Shown here piece by piece: positions 33,239 through 42,436 of a stretch of 64,000 nt of DNA. The stretch is from Mycosarcoma maydis (lineage: Eukaryota; Basidiomycota; Ustilaginomycetes; Ustilaginales). The stretch covers positions 124,001 through 188,000 of the forward strand of contig NC_026497.1 in assembly GCF_000328475.2 (NCBI RefSeq), in the 5' to 3' direction. Under the pieces are notes generated by a model that made no database searches, was not told the DNA's origin, and worked only from the letters and a program-made list of their open reading frames with translations. Both the position numbers and the translations under genes were made by a program. Each line of letters starts with the position of its first letter. The stretch's first letter is position 1.

Positions 33239-34672
33239 TTATTGCTTGTTCAGATCGACATTGTCCAGCCCAGCACGGGTAGCGTGGACAAACGAGTCGT
33301 TTTCGTTATCCGTGGGTGGCGCATTAGCGTCGGGCTTGTGCGCTGGCAACACGACTTGGTCCTGTTTCTGGTGGTGCTTGCTGGCCTTGGCAGCGGCCTT
33401 GATCTCTTCTTCGTGTTTCTGATTGGCCAAGGCCTCCTCCTTGGTCTCTGCGGTTCCGCCCTCCTCCTTGGTGTAGAGATGCGCGAATCTCGGGTTGATT
33501 TTCTTGTCCTTCTTCTTCTTGGCCACCGGTGTGTCTTCGGGATAAGCGTCCTCTTTGGCCTGTTTGAATTCGGCGTCCGTGTCAAAGAGCTTCTGTACTG
33601 GTTCGAGCAGCGTAGTGATCGCGTCGGCGACCGCCTTCTTCAGGTCGGCCGGGTGGACGGTGCCGCTGGCATAGTCGGCTTCCAAGTTTGCGTACTCGGT
33701 GTAGTGGAGTGAACCGCCGTACTTGTCCGGTCGGACGATGCTGAACATGGTTCCTTGTGGAGCATCGGGTGGCACAAAGCTTTTCGAGGCACCTTGCGAT
33801 TCGTCGACGGGTGTACCCATGGATTCGGACTCGAGCCTCAATCTAGCGATCGGGAAGAGCACGGCGCGGACGAATCCCAAGACTCCATTACCGTCCACCT
33901 CTCCCGGCGCGCACACTGCATCGGCAATCTTCTTGGAGACTTGCTTGGGTGTGTCGAGAAAGTCGATCTTGGACGAGTTGTCGGAACTGCTCATTTTGCT
34001 GCCCTTCAATCCCGGGACCATGGCGTTCATGAGATGTGCCCGCTTCTTGTACCCCAGTTTGGGCAAGTACTGTTCGGCGAACGTGAAGATCTTTCGCTGA
34101 TCGACACCGCCAAACTGCATGTCTACGTCGAGGTACTGTTCGTCCAACGCTTGTAGACCCGGGTAGAGCAGACCGGAGAGCAAAGGACTAGCTACCTGCT
34201 TTACCACTTCGGCACCCGCCTTCTTGGCATCGTGCTCGGTCACGGACGCACACAGTCGGTAGTTGTCCATGTTGTACGCCTCGGTCAGCTGGTAGCTGCT
34301 TCCGACCACAAATACCAGTCGGTCGGTAGGAACACCGATCGCTTTGAACACAGCGGTGAGAACGTGTCGATAGTAATTCACTCGATGACGCACCAGTTCG
34401 ATAGGCGCTTTGAGGTTGTCCAAGAACGCATGGATGTCGGCGAGCAAGATCTTGACTTGGACACCGGCCCGCAGAAAGTCGGCAATTTTGGTGAGCGGTA
34501 CGAGGTAGCCTACGTGAGGACGACCGGTCGGCGCTGTACCCCAGTAGGCGGAGAGCGGTCGTTCATCTTTTTCAAGGATGGATTTGATGATGTCCGCGCC
34601 AAGAACTTCGTCCAGATCACGCGTGATGAGCGAGAATCGTTCGTGAGCCGAGAGCGTAGCTTGGGATGACAT
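33239..34672 (-). CDS. TYS1: Tyrosyl-tRNA synthetase, cytosolic
   Basis: A 477-residue class I aminoacyl-tRNA synthetase that charges tRNA-Tyr. The frame extends upstream to a TTG at 34705, so the ATG at 34672 ([15 protein letters not shown]) is chosen. The class I signature HIGH appears as HVGY at 53-56 within [12 protein letters not shown], and KMSKS as KMSSS at 226-230. Between them lie the [11 protein letters not shown] and [11 protein letters not shown] blocks of eukaryotic and archaeal TyrRS. After about residue 375 there is a Lys/Glu-rich tail (KKKKDKK and more) in place of the EMAP-II domain of animal enzymes, as in yeast Tys1 (394 residues); this one is longer by about 80 low-complexity residues. 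It has no organellar presequence. It is divergent from the acetyltransferase gene over about 990 bases. Confidence 0.97.
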   Translation of the reverse strand: MSSQATLSAHERFSLITRDLDEVLGADIIKSILEKDERPLSAYWGTAPTGRPHVGYLVPLTKIADFLRAGVQVKILLADIHAFLDNLKAPIELVRHRVNYYRHVLTAVFKAIGVPTDRLVFVVGSSYQLTEAYNMDNYRLCASVTEHDAKKAGAEVVKQVASPLLSGLLYPGLQALDEQYLDVDMQFGGVDQRKIFTFAEQYLPKLGYKKRAHLMNAMVPGLKGSKMSSSDNSSKIDFLDTPKQVSKKIADAVCAPGEVDGNGVLGFVRAVLFPIARLRLESESMGTPVDESQGASKSFVPPDAPQGTMFSIVRPDKYGGSLHYTEYANLEADYASGTVHPADLKKAVADAITTLLEPVQKLFDTDAEFKQAKEDAYPEDTPVAKKKKDKKINPRFAHLYTKEEGGTAETKEEALANQKHEEEIKAAAKASKHHQKQDQVVLPAHKPDANAPPTDNENDSFVHATRAGLDNVDLNKQ

Positions 34673-34885
34673 GCTGAATACGAGACGGGTGACAGCTGAC
34701 GACAAACGTGAATCGCAAATGGAAGCGAGACAGACGGCCTCCTCTAAGACGTGTGTGCCAGTCGTGGGTTGCGAAGCTTTCGACTCGTCAGTTGGTGCGC
34801 CCGCCGTTTTCTACGTGACTCGCCGTTTGCACGCCAAGATACGTAAACTACGTAATGCTTACATAATACTGAGCTGATGTTGAAC

Positions 34886-34950
34886 GAATCACGAATCACG
34901 AATCACGAATCACGCACCACGCATCACGCACCACGCATCACGAATCACAG
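34886..34950 (+). repeat. Heptad array with AATCACG and CACCACG/CATCACG variants
   Basis: Four AATCACG copies are followed by alternating CACCACG and CATCACG units and a return to AATCAC. The array keeps a seven-base step while single bases of the unit change, showing variant units spreading inside one array. Confidence 0.95.
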
Positions 34951-35576
34951 ATGCTAACGACACATGGCACATAACTCAATAATGAACAAAGTGTCAGTTA
35001 TTCACGATTTGCACGTTCACTGACTTGCATGCTCGCATCACTCTGTGTGACTCACTCGACTCGCAGCCTGGTTAGTAGTTAACAGAGTGACGAGTAAAGT
35101 TAACAAACACCCCGCACGGCAGGCGTGTGTATGTGCGTGCAATCATAAATCGTCGTTCGTGCTTCAAACCAAGCTGAAGTGTTGCTTCGAGCAGCAAATC
35201 AAGATGTGCGCCTAGCTTGACTCGCCTGAGCTTCGGTCTCGAGTCGGTCCTCTGATGACTGACATTCGTGATTGATTATTGGAGACTCGAGACGAAATTC
35301 CAGCCATGAGTCGTGAGTGTGGTTGGGACGCTTCAGAAAGCGAATCACGAATGGATTTGCGACAGTATGTTCCCCGCCTCCCCCTCGGCCCCGCGCCCCC
35401 GCGCTCATCGAATAAAAACTGAGCGGCAACTACAGTCGTGAGTTGCTCTGTGACTCGTGACTGTGAACGCTTGTTAGCGACCATTCGTGATTGGCACTCA
35501 GCAGAATCACCGCATCCAGGTTCCACGTGTAAGCGGAAACTCGCATTGGTTGTGTCGTTCCTGACTCGATCTGGCC

Positions 35577-35584
35577 TATAAGAG
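35577..35584 (+). promoter_or_regulatory. Possible TATA box of the acetyltransferase gene
   Basis: TATAAGAG lies about 80 bases upstream of the start codon at 35665. Only sequence and spacing support it. Confidence 0.4.
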
Positions 35585-35664
35585 GTACAGCCTGATCGCT
35601 ACACGATTGTCATCTAGAGCGTCGTTAACTCCTCACCTGCGGCTGCAGCGCACAAGAACCAACC

Positions 35665-36354
35665 ATGTCAGGCACGTCCAAGCTGTTCCAAGACATTGAC
35701 CGTCAATACGGTGATAAGGTGGCCACGATGAGCGAGGAAGCCAAGATGCTCGTCGGACTACCCTATCTCGCCAACACAGAGAATCTCATCCGTGCGCGTG
35801 TCAGAGCACGTCGTCTTCAGACCGAGTACAACAAGACGCAACCCACCTCGGCGCTGGACGATCAGACCAACCACTTCAAGCACGGCCAGACGGTTATGTC
35901 GGAAGACCGAAAGCGTCTGCTCTCGGAACTGCTTCAAGTACCGCTCTCGCAGGTGGCCAATGTGGAAATCGAACCGCCTCTGTGGGTCGACTATGGCACC
36001 AACATCAAGCCGGAAGGCGCATTCTACGCAAACTACAACACCACAATCTTGGACTGTTCCGAGGTGAGGCTGGGCGACGGTGTGCTGTTCGGACCCAATG
36101 TCAGTATTTACTGTGGAACCCACTCAGTATCGGTCAAGGAAAGGAAGGAGGGCTTGGAAAGAAGTTTGCCCGTCAGCATTGGTAAGGACACCTGGGTAGG
36201 CGGTGGCACTATCATCATGGCTGGTGTGACCATCGGCAGGGGCTGCACAATTGGCGCCGGAAGCGTAGTTACCAAAAACATCCCGGATTGGAGCGTCGCC
36301 GCGGGTACGCCATGCAAAGTTATGAGGACACTCACCCAAGACGAGCGAGCATGA
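35665..36354 (+). CDS. Maltose/galactoside O-acetyltransferase-like hexapeptide enzyme
   Basis: A 229-residue acetyl-CoA-dependent O-acetyltransferase of the LacA/NodL/Maa family. The N-terminal helical maltose-acetyltransferase domain is seen (EEAKMLVGLPYLANTENLIRAR, near 23-50). A left-handed beta helix follows, built from hexapeptide turns from PLWVDYGTNIK through LGDGVLFGPNVSIY, VSIGKDTWVGGGTIIMAGVTIGRGCTIGAGSVVTK and WSVAAGTPCKVM. The expected catalytic His is His153 in CGTHSVS. The length is close to fungal members (210-230). The natural acceptor sugar cannot be told from sequence. There is no signal peptide, so it is presumably cytosolic. A TATA-like box lies 80 bases upstream. The ATG has ACC before it. 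Bacterial-like families of this sort are common in fungi, and base composition here is not visibly different from its neighbours. Confidence 0.93.
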   Translation: MSGTSKLFQDIDRQYGDKVATMSEEAKMLVGLPYLANTENLIRARVRARRLQTEYNKTQPTSALDDQTNHFKHGQTVMSEDRKRLLSELLQVPLSQVANVEIEPPLWVDYGTNIKPEGAFYANYNTTILDCSEVRLGDGVLFGPNVSIYCGTHSVSVKERKEGLERSLPVSIGKDTWVGGGTIIMAGVTIGRGCTIGAGSVVTKNIPDWSVAAGTPCKVMRTLTQDERA

Positions 36355-37103
36355 ACACAGCTTGCACCTCGACGTTGCAATACAATCACTAATATGCCCT
36401 TCAGCTGGCCGAACATTAGTCGAACTGTCGTAACAAAAACAGCGCTGCTCAAGATGCAGGATCGTCGACAATGACACAATGCCTGGTCGCCAATGCTGCC
36501 TCGTGTCTGTGAAGCGTTCGTTGTTGGTTACATTTGTGATTCGTGTACAGTCGTGAGTCGTGAGTGATTCCATATCCACATAGTCTCGAATCGTGTTTGC
36601 CGCCAGAAAACCAAGTCCAACAGCCGACGTCAGAGTCACTCACAGTCGCGAGTCACGATTTGTGATTCAGTCATGAGTCTGAGAGTGATTCATGATTCGT
36701 GACTCGTGACTGTGGCAGAGCGACTCGAAAACACGAACCCAACTTGATTAATTCGTCACTTTGTGCTTGGAAGAATCACGAATCACGAATCACGAATCAC
36801 GAATCAAGCACAGGTCAACTACAAACTCGACATACCCGAGTCGCTCGCAAGCTTGTTCAGCTTCAGTCCTGCCACCATCTTCTTACTGCACCTGGCCAAA
36901 ACGCTAAAACACGGCAGCTGCTCAGCTTCCGAGCGCCGCTGCCTCTCGATCATCACCAAACGAGGCCGAGGTTGTGATGATTACTTCCAGAATATTTATG
37001 CTTCTGTACATCAGTCTAGCCGACCAACAACCAACCGACAGCATTTCCACCTTGACTGCTGCCACCTTGACTGCTGCCCGTCGCTCTTGACTCGCACGCA
37101 GTG
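36355..37103. other. Intergenic region, 0.75 kb, rich in heptad repeats
   Basis: Dense heptad units lie at about 36535-36565 and 36640-36720, plus a clean array at 36773-36806. The last 250 bases are probably the leader of the Med25-like gene. No gene is seen. Confidence 0.55.
36773..36806 (+). repeat. Heptad array, AATCACG x4-5
   Basis: Near-perfect tandem copies of the seven-base unit, ending in AATCAAG. Confidence 0.95.
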
Positions 37104-40100
37104 ATGACAACGCCAACACATGCCGGCAGCTCGGCAGCGGCCATGGGTATCGCCACTCCATCGCCTCTTTCCAACGCCACACCCAGATCAAGCTCGATCG
37201 CACTCTCGTCTCTACAAGCCCTGCCTGAAACCCAGCTGGTTCTCGTCTTGTTTGATCATCCCATCGTGCGTCGAAAATGGCGTACCGTAGTCGTACCTCT
37301 CGTCGAGTCGATCTCCAAAAAGCTAAATACTGCCTACTCAGGCTCACGGCTTACCATTGGTAGCGTCGTCTACCGTTCCACCGCGGACAAATCGCTCCTG
37401 CGTCCATCGTGGACGTTGAGTCGCACCAAGTTTCAACCGGGCTCCAAACTAATTGCCTCCAATATGCAAACGGCAGAATTTTGGCTCGGTACAGAACGCT
37501 CATCAGTCTCGCACGATGCAGATCCTTCCGCCTCAATCTACTCGCTCATCGACGGTAGGAGCACCACGAAACCGACGGCACACGTCCTCGAAGCTTTTGT
37601 AGCTGCGCTCGAACTGCTTCAGCCCTCAGACAATGGCGTGCACAATCCACTCGCGCCCAAGAGTCCCGCGGTACTTGCAAGGCATTTGCTGCACGTATCT
37701 CTCGACTCTTCTGATGTGTCTTTGGACCTCTCGTCGCCACCCTTCTTCAATGCAGATGCGGCAAACGATCGTGCAACCGCGCCCACCATCGGTAGCAAAC
37801 TTGCTCGACTAGGCGTCTCCATCACTAGTTGTGCCGTCAAGACCAACACGCCCGATATGCCTACCGCACAGTCTTCCAGAGAGGCGCAAGCGGCGGTTCT
37901 CGGCATGCACAAGATTGTCGCCGACCCCAACAAACTCGCCAACGAAGATCTTGCCGTGCTCATGACCGAAGCCGTGCGCGATAAGGTCAAGCAAGATGCA
38001 AACGTCGTTTGCAGTGGTCTTACGCCCACTTGGTCAGCAAAGGGCGCAACGGCCACTTCTGCAGTGGCTACGACGGCTAAGAGGGGCAGAGAGGAAGAAG
38101 CTGACACACCGCCGACATCAGCCAAGAGGTCCAAGTCCGGCAGCATCTCTCAGCCGCAAACTGCCACTTCCAACACTCCATCTCTGCCAACTTCGAGCTC
38201 TGGTAGCAGCAGTGTACCGACTAACATCAAACTCGATCCGAGCATCAGCACCAAAGTGCTCTTCCTACGCTCGCAGCAGGAAACCATGGTCAAGAACTGG
38301 GCGGCTGCCTACTCGGCTGTTGTAAAGGCGGAATCGGTGGGCGAAACGCTAACGTCAAAAGCTCCAGGAATGAGCAGGGCGTATCTCGAACAGCTCAAAG
38401 CGCAGCTCCTGACGCAGCAGCACGCACTCAAGATGTTGGTTGGCAGAATTGTCAGCGGAGCCGAGACGGCTCCAAATTTCAACGTCAGTCTGCAGAGCTT
38501 GATCAACATCGATAAGGAGGCGAGGGAAATGGGTGTCAATTTGGGTGGGCCAAGTGGTGGTGGAGCTGCGGCATTGGTCAGGCCGGCAAGGAGTACAAGT
38601 GTGACGGCCGCTTCACAGCCACCTGTCGCATCACTGCAGCAAGTTCCGAGCAGTGTGGCCAAACCAGCTGTGACTGCGTTGAGCAGTGCTTCAGGTGATG
38701 CTGCGACAACTGCCAATGCCAGTGCGACGACGAGTGGAGCTGGCGGCGTGCAACCTCCACCGAGCCCGACGCGACCGAAACCGTTCTGGCGGGGCGCACT
38801 CACCTGGTCGGTGATCTCGGACCCGGCGACCAAGCAAAAGCGCGATGTTGCTACACTCGTCTCGGCAACATCCAACTCGTCGCAGCTCGAGCGGCTGCTC
38901 ATGCCGTGGCCTGACAAATTGCAGATCACGGCGATCACACAACTGTCACCGCGCAACCTGCAAGTGTATGCGCAGTCACAGAATGCACCGTACATCCTCT
39001 TTTCGACGCAGGAAGCTGACTCGGCGGCAGCAGGAGGCGCGCCGGTGTTGACGCCAGCGACGGCCGAGAAGAACCGACAAATGTATTCGAGTTTGGCGAG
39101 CAGTTTGGATGCCAAGAAGAGCTGTGCTTTTATACGGCATGGAAGCAATGCGGGCGCGGGATTGGTGCTGTTTGCTACCACGCAGCCGACGAGCAGTGCC
39201 GAGAGGATGCAGGGCAAGGGCGCGCCCGTGCAGGCCAAGCTGATCGGCGTCGTGTTGAAGGATACGATTCCGTTCAGTCGCTTGTTGAGCGGGCAGGTGC
39301 AGGCGGCGGCAAGTCAGCCGAAGGCTCCGACTCCTCAGGCTGGTCAAGCCAGGGTGCGTGGCGCTAGCGCTTCGGCATCTCAGCCTGGTGCGCAAGAAGA
39401 TCCATCAGCGCTCCCAGCACCTCCATCTACGCAACCACAACCACCACCGCAGCAACCACAACCGCAACCGCAACCGCAACCGCAACCGCAACCGCAACCG
39501 CAACCACAACCGCAACCGCAACCGCAATCGACGGGAATGGGACTCGGCTCGTCCATGCCTTTCAACCTCGCTGCACTCAACGCCGCCGGCAACGTCCCCA
39601 TATCCGGCCTCGGCGCACCCGGCACTATGGGTGGAGCCATGAACCTGAACTCGTTCCTTCCCAACCTCGCCACTTCGCAATCGACGCATTCGCAACCGCA
39701 ACCGGTCGGCGCAACTAACATACCCGATCTCACCAACTTGGCGCACTTGGGCAACATGGCCAACTTGAACCTGGGCCAGTTCGGGATCCCGAATCAGCAG
39801 CTGCAGAATGCTTTCACTGCAGCAGCAGCAGGCGCAGGAGCAGGAGCAGCGCCAGCAACACAACAGCCCAACCTGGCTGCGCTCGCACAGCTTCTCGGCT
39901 TTGGTACTCAGAGCATGACCCAGCAACAGCCACAGCAGCTACAGCAGCTACAGCAGCCCGCGAACCAAGCGCTTCCGCAGCTGTTTGCACTCGGCGCATT
40001 CAACCCGCAACAGCAACAGCAGCAACAGCAGCAGCAACAGCAGCAACAGCAGCAACAGCAAACACATATGTTCAGCAACGTGACGCCATTCAGTTTCGGT

Positions 40101-40259
40101 CAAATGCAGCAACCACAACAGCAAGATCAACAAGCGCTACTGCAAGGCCAGCTTGAACATGCGCAACATACACATCAAGGTGGACAGACTGGCGCTCAGA
40201 TGGACTTTTCAAAACCCATGACCATGGACCAACTGCGTGCACTTGGGTTTTTATCCTAG
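37104..40259 (+). CDS. MED25: Mediator subunit 25-like protein (VWA plus ACID-type domain, Gln-rich tail)
   Basis: The frame is 1051 residues from the ATG at 37104; the codon before it is GTG. Residues about 30-215 fit the Med25 von Willebrand A domain: TQLVLVLFDHPIVRRKWRTV, then LTIGSVVYRS and HVLEAFVAALELLQ. Residues 561-730 fit the activator-interaction (ACID/PTOV) domain: FWRGALTWSV, LERLLMPWPDKLQITAIT, APYILFST, CAFIRHGSNAGAGLVLFAT and LIGVVLKDTIPF, in the right order and spacing. The tail has a Pro-Gln run (near 775-810), methionine- and asparagine-rich stretches, and 18 Gln (40008-40061). In animals and plants Med25 links activators to Mediator; budding yeast lacks an obvious one. This role is inferred from domain order. 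An alternative is an unrelated VWA protein, but two matching domains make that unlikely. Confidence 0.72.
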   Translation: MTTPTHAGSSAAAMGIATPSPLSNATPRSSSIALSSLQALPETQLVLVLFDHPIVRRKWRTVVVPLVESISKKLNTAYSGSRLTIGSVVYRSTADKSLLRPSWTLSRTKFQPGSKLIASNMQTAEFWLGTERSSVSHDADPSASIYSLIDGRSTTKPTAHVLEAFVAALELLQPSDNGVHNPLAPKSPAVLARHLLHVSLDSSDVSLDLSSPPFFNADAANDRATAPTIGSKLARLGVSITSCAVKTNTPDMPTAQSSREAQAAVLGMHKIVADPNKLANEDLAVLMTEAVRDKVKQDANVVCSGLTPTWSAKGATATSAVATTAKRGREEEADTPPTSAKRSKSGSISQPQTATSNTPSLPTSSSGSSSVPTNIKLDPSISTKVLFLRSQQETMVKNWAAAYSAVVKAESVGETLTSKAPGMSRAYLEQLKAQLLTQQHALKMLVGRIVSGAETAPNFNVSLQSLINIDKEAREMGVNLGGPSGGGAAALVRPARSTSVTAASQPPVASLQQVPSSVAKPAVTALSSASGDAATTANASATTSGAGGVQPPPSPTRPKPFWRGALTWSVISDPATKQKRDVATLVSATSNSSQLERLLMPWPDKLQITAITQLSPRNLQVYAQSQNAPYILFSTQEADSAAAGGAPVLTPATAEKNRQMYSSLASSLDAKKSCAFIRHGSNAGAGLVLFATTQPTSSAERMQGKGAPVQAKLIGVVLKDTIPFSRLLSGQVQAAASQPKAPTPQAGQARVRGASASASQPGAQEDPSALPAPPSTQPQPPPQQPQPQPQPQPQPQPQPQPQPQPQPQSTGMGLGSSMPFNLAALNAAGNVPISGLGAPGTMGGAMNLNSFLPNLATSQSTHSQPQPVGATNIPDLTNLAHLGNMANLNLGQFGIPNQQLQNAFTAAAAGAGAGAAPATQQPNLAALAQLLGFGTQSMTQQQPQQLQQLQQPANQALPQLFALGAFNPQQQQQQQQQQQQQQQQQQTHMFSNVTPFSFGQMQQPQQQDQQALLQGQLEHAQHTHQGGQTGAQMDFSKPMTMDQLRALGFLS
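39425..39530 (+). repeat. In-frame CAACCG/CAACCA hexanucleotide repeat coding Pro-Gln
   Basis: A run of CAACCG units with CAACCA variants encodes about 16 Gln-Pro dipeptides in the Med25-like tail. The antisense frames here are Cys/Gly-rich artefacts. Confidence 0.92.
40008..40061 (+). repeat. Poly-glutamine tract, 18 codons, CAG/CAA mixed
   Basis: An alternating CAG and CAA tract within the Med25-like reading frame. The mixture of codons argues against recent simple expansion. Confidence 0.95.
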
Positions 40260-40773
40260 TGTCGTATTCGAATCAAAGTTACATGATCTGTCTGCATGTT
40301 GGTGTGTCGATGCGGGCTGGGGGCGAGAGAGTGGATTGCAAAGTGTAGGAAGAATATTCAGCGAGACTAAGATGTATCCGTGGTCACGAATCGTGAGTCG
40401 TGAGTGTGAGGCAAATGCTGTTCATGCACGATGTGTGATGCGCACGTACTCACGAGTACGACTCGTGACTGTGAATTTCCATCGCTCGCGTCCCGCTGTA
40501 CATTCGCACACTGACAGCGTAGCGTGGAGATCGCGCGCTCGTGCATGCTGAGCCTGTCATCAGTGCGAATCTCCCTGCACGCTGATTCGTGATTCGTGAT
40601 TCGTGATTCGTGATTCGTGATTTTGCAGTCGTGAGTTTCTAGGTGAGAGTCTGGAGATGTGATTACAAAATCCACACATTCCGTGGTTCACGATTGACGG
40701 TAGTTGGCTCGGTGCTCACACTCACGACTTGTCTCGGAAACGGAACGTGGGTTGTGTCTTGTATCGCAAAACG
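40260..40773. other. Intergenic region with heptad repeats
   Basis: Heptad units lie at about 40382-40405 and 40446-40475, with a clean array at 40583-40622. No TATA box is evident before the oxidase ATG at 40774. Confidence 0.5.
40583..40622 (+). repeat. Heptad array, GATTCGT x5.5
   Basis: Perfect tandem copies in the orientation opposite to the 34.9 and 36.8 kb arrays. Confidence 0.97.
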
Positions 40774-42436
40774 ATGGCGAAAGCAGCAGCAGCTACATCA
40801 TCTGCAACGACGGCGGCGAGCCATATGCTCGATGTGCTCATCATCGGTGCTGGCTGGTCGGGACTCTCGGCTGCATTGAAGCTTTCGCAGGCGGGCCGCA
40901 AAGTTGCCATTCTCGAAGCACGTGAGCGTATCGGTGGACGAGCTTTTACGCATACCTGGAACGACAAGACGGATCTCAACGATACCTCGCGCACGCTAAC
41001 TGCGCCCAGTGCAGCTGATTACTGGTGCGATCTAGGCTGCTCATGGATACACGGCTACTTGGAAGGCACGCCCCTGAAAGCTTTGACTGACAAGTACAGT
41101 ATTCCGGTAACCCTCGCGAGCGAGCGCGAAACGGTGGTGGTGGCTGAACAAGGACCACTACCCCAAGCGTTGTCGCACAAGTTGATCGCCAATCTCGCAA
41201 CTGCTCAACAAGCCGCCAAAACTGCCGCACTCGATCACACTACTACGCCACCCGATGCAAACACGTCGCTGGCCGATTTCCTGTACAGCGACCACTCGCC
41301 GCTATTCGCGAATCTGGCGTCCGAAACCGAAAAATCCGTGGCGCGTCATGTGGCAAGGATGCTTCACATCCCGCTCGGCATCGAGCTCGAAAAGGCGAGC
41401 CTAAAGTGGCACGGCTTCGAACATGCGTTTGCCGGCACAGATGCTGCTCCCAAAGGCGGATTCACGACCATGATCAACAAGATGGTCAATGAAATCACGT
41501 CGTTAGGAGCATCAATCTATACTGGCCAAGAAGTACAGTCGGTCCAAGATGGCGACAACGTCAAGGTGACCACCAAGCAGGGTGAGCAATACACGGCGCA
41601 CACCGCACTTGTTACGATTCCGCTTGCTGTGTTGAAAAACACAGCTGGTCGACTGTTTGAGCCGGCGTTGCCCGAAAGAAGGCTCGAGACGATCAAGCGT
41701 GTTTCGGTGGGCAACCTGAACAAGGTGCTGTTGCACTACCACCAGCCATGGTGGAACGCGACGACGGGTACGTTCCTGGTTGTGCCTTGTTCGTTGGCTG
41801 TACCGTCGTCGGTCAAGAGCGAAGCGCAAAAGGAACTGTGGCATCTCTACTCGTCAACCACGCTGATCGTTGCCTCGCTATCATCCGAGCAACGCGCTTC
41901 GGAAGCGGGTGGTAGTGGAGCGTCGAATTCGCTGCTCGTCATGATCGGTGCAGACTCAGCCAGACAGTTGGAAGCTTACGAGCGTCTGGATGCTGGCAAC
42001 ACTCTGCACACCTACCTTGTCGCGCGTATCGTCGGGAGCGACCATGCGAGCACACAGCCGCCCAAGCATATCTTTTACTCGAGGTGGGCAAACCACGCTT
42101 TCACCGGTGGTGCAACCACCTCGCCTGTGTCCACTGCAAGTGGCTCCTCGCCATTGGACTTTGAGATGCTTTCGCGACCTCTTTGGAACGGCCGCCTCGG
42201 GTTTGCTGGCGAACACACCGAGATCAATCGTGAGTCTCGCAGTTTTCGCAGCCATCATGATGCGCACCGATCGAATGAACCAATTAACAAGCTCCCGATC
42301 TCTTTCTTTTTTTTCATACCAACCGTGAACAGATCGAGGCTCGGCAGCAGGCGCTTACGTGTCTGGCCAGCGAGAAGCGAATCGTCTCTTGGCGTATCTG
42401 GACAAGCTGTATCCTCAAACAGTCAACAAGCTTTGA
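40774..42436 (+). CDS. FAD-dependent amine oxidase, polyamine-oxidase-like, one intron
   Basis: Exon 1 is 40774-42229 and exon 2 is 42333-42436, giving 519 residues. The open frame begins upstream at TTG; the first ATG opens MAKAAAATSS. The dinucleotide-binding motif IIGAGWSGLSAA (Gly25-Gly30) is followed by LEARERIGGRAF, LGCSWIHGYLEG (typical of polyamine and spermine oxidases), GGFTTMINKM, TIPLAVLK, and at the C-terminus FAGEHTEIN. Removing the 103-base intron (GTGAGT...CAG) joins this to HRGSAAGAYVSGQREANRLL, the standard last FAD-contact segment of the family, which strongly supports the splice. The product should oxidise polyamines or another amine to an aldehyde and peroxide; yeast Fms1 is the model. 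The spliced protein ends in Asn-Lys-Leu, resembling a peroxisomal PTS1 signal. If the intron is kept, reading stays open to 42507 and ends YQES (577 residues). Confidence 0.9.
42230..42332 (+). other. Spliceosomal intron in the amine oxidase gene (103 bases)
   Basis: It starts GTGAGT, has a T-rich stretch near 42301-42315, a CCGTGAACAG end, and no in-frame stop on read-through. Splicing restores the conserved C-terminus; retention shifts the downstream frame. Confidence 0.92.

Larger units (their letters stand above)
34673..35664. promoter_or_regulatory. Divergent promoter region between TyrRS and acetyltransferase genes
   Basis: It contains a strong heptad array (34886-34950), weaker heptad clusters at about 35265-35350 and 35430-35495, and a TATAAGAG at 35577-35584, about 85 bases before the acetyltransferase ATG. 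That is a sensible distance for a TATA box. No gene is seen. Confidence 0.55.

Noticed and set aside
39380..39763. Antisense Cys/Gly-rich frame resembling a metallothionein
   Set aside because: It mirrors the CAACCG repeat of the Med25-like gene, and no independent coding evidence exists.
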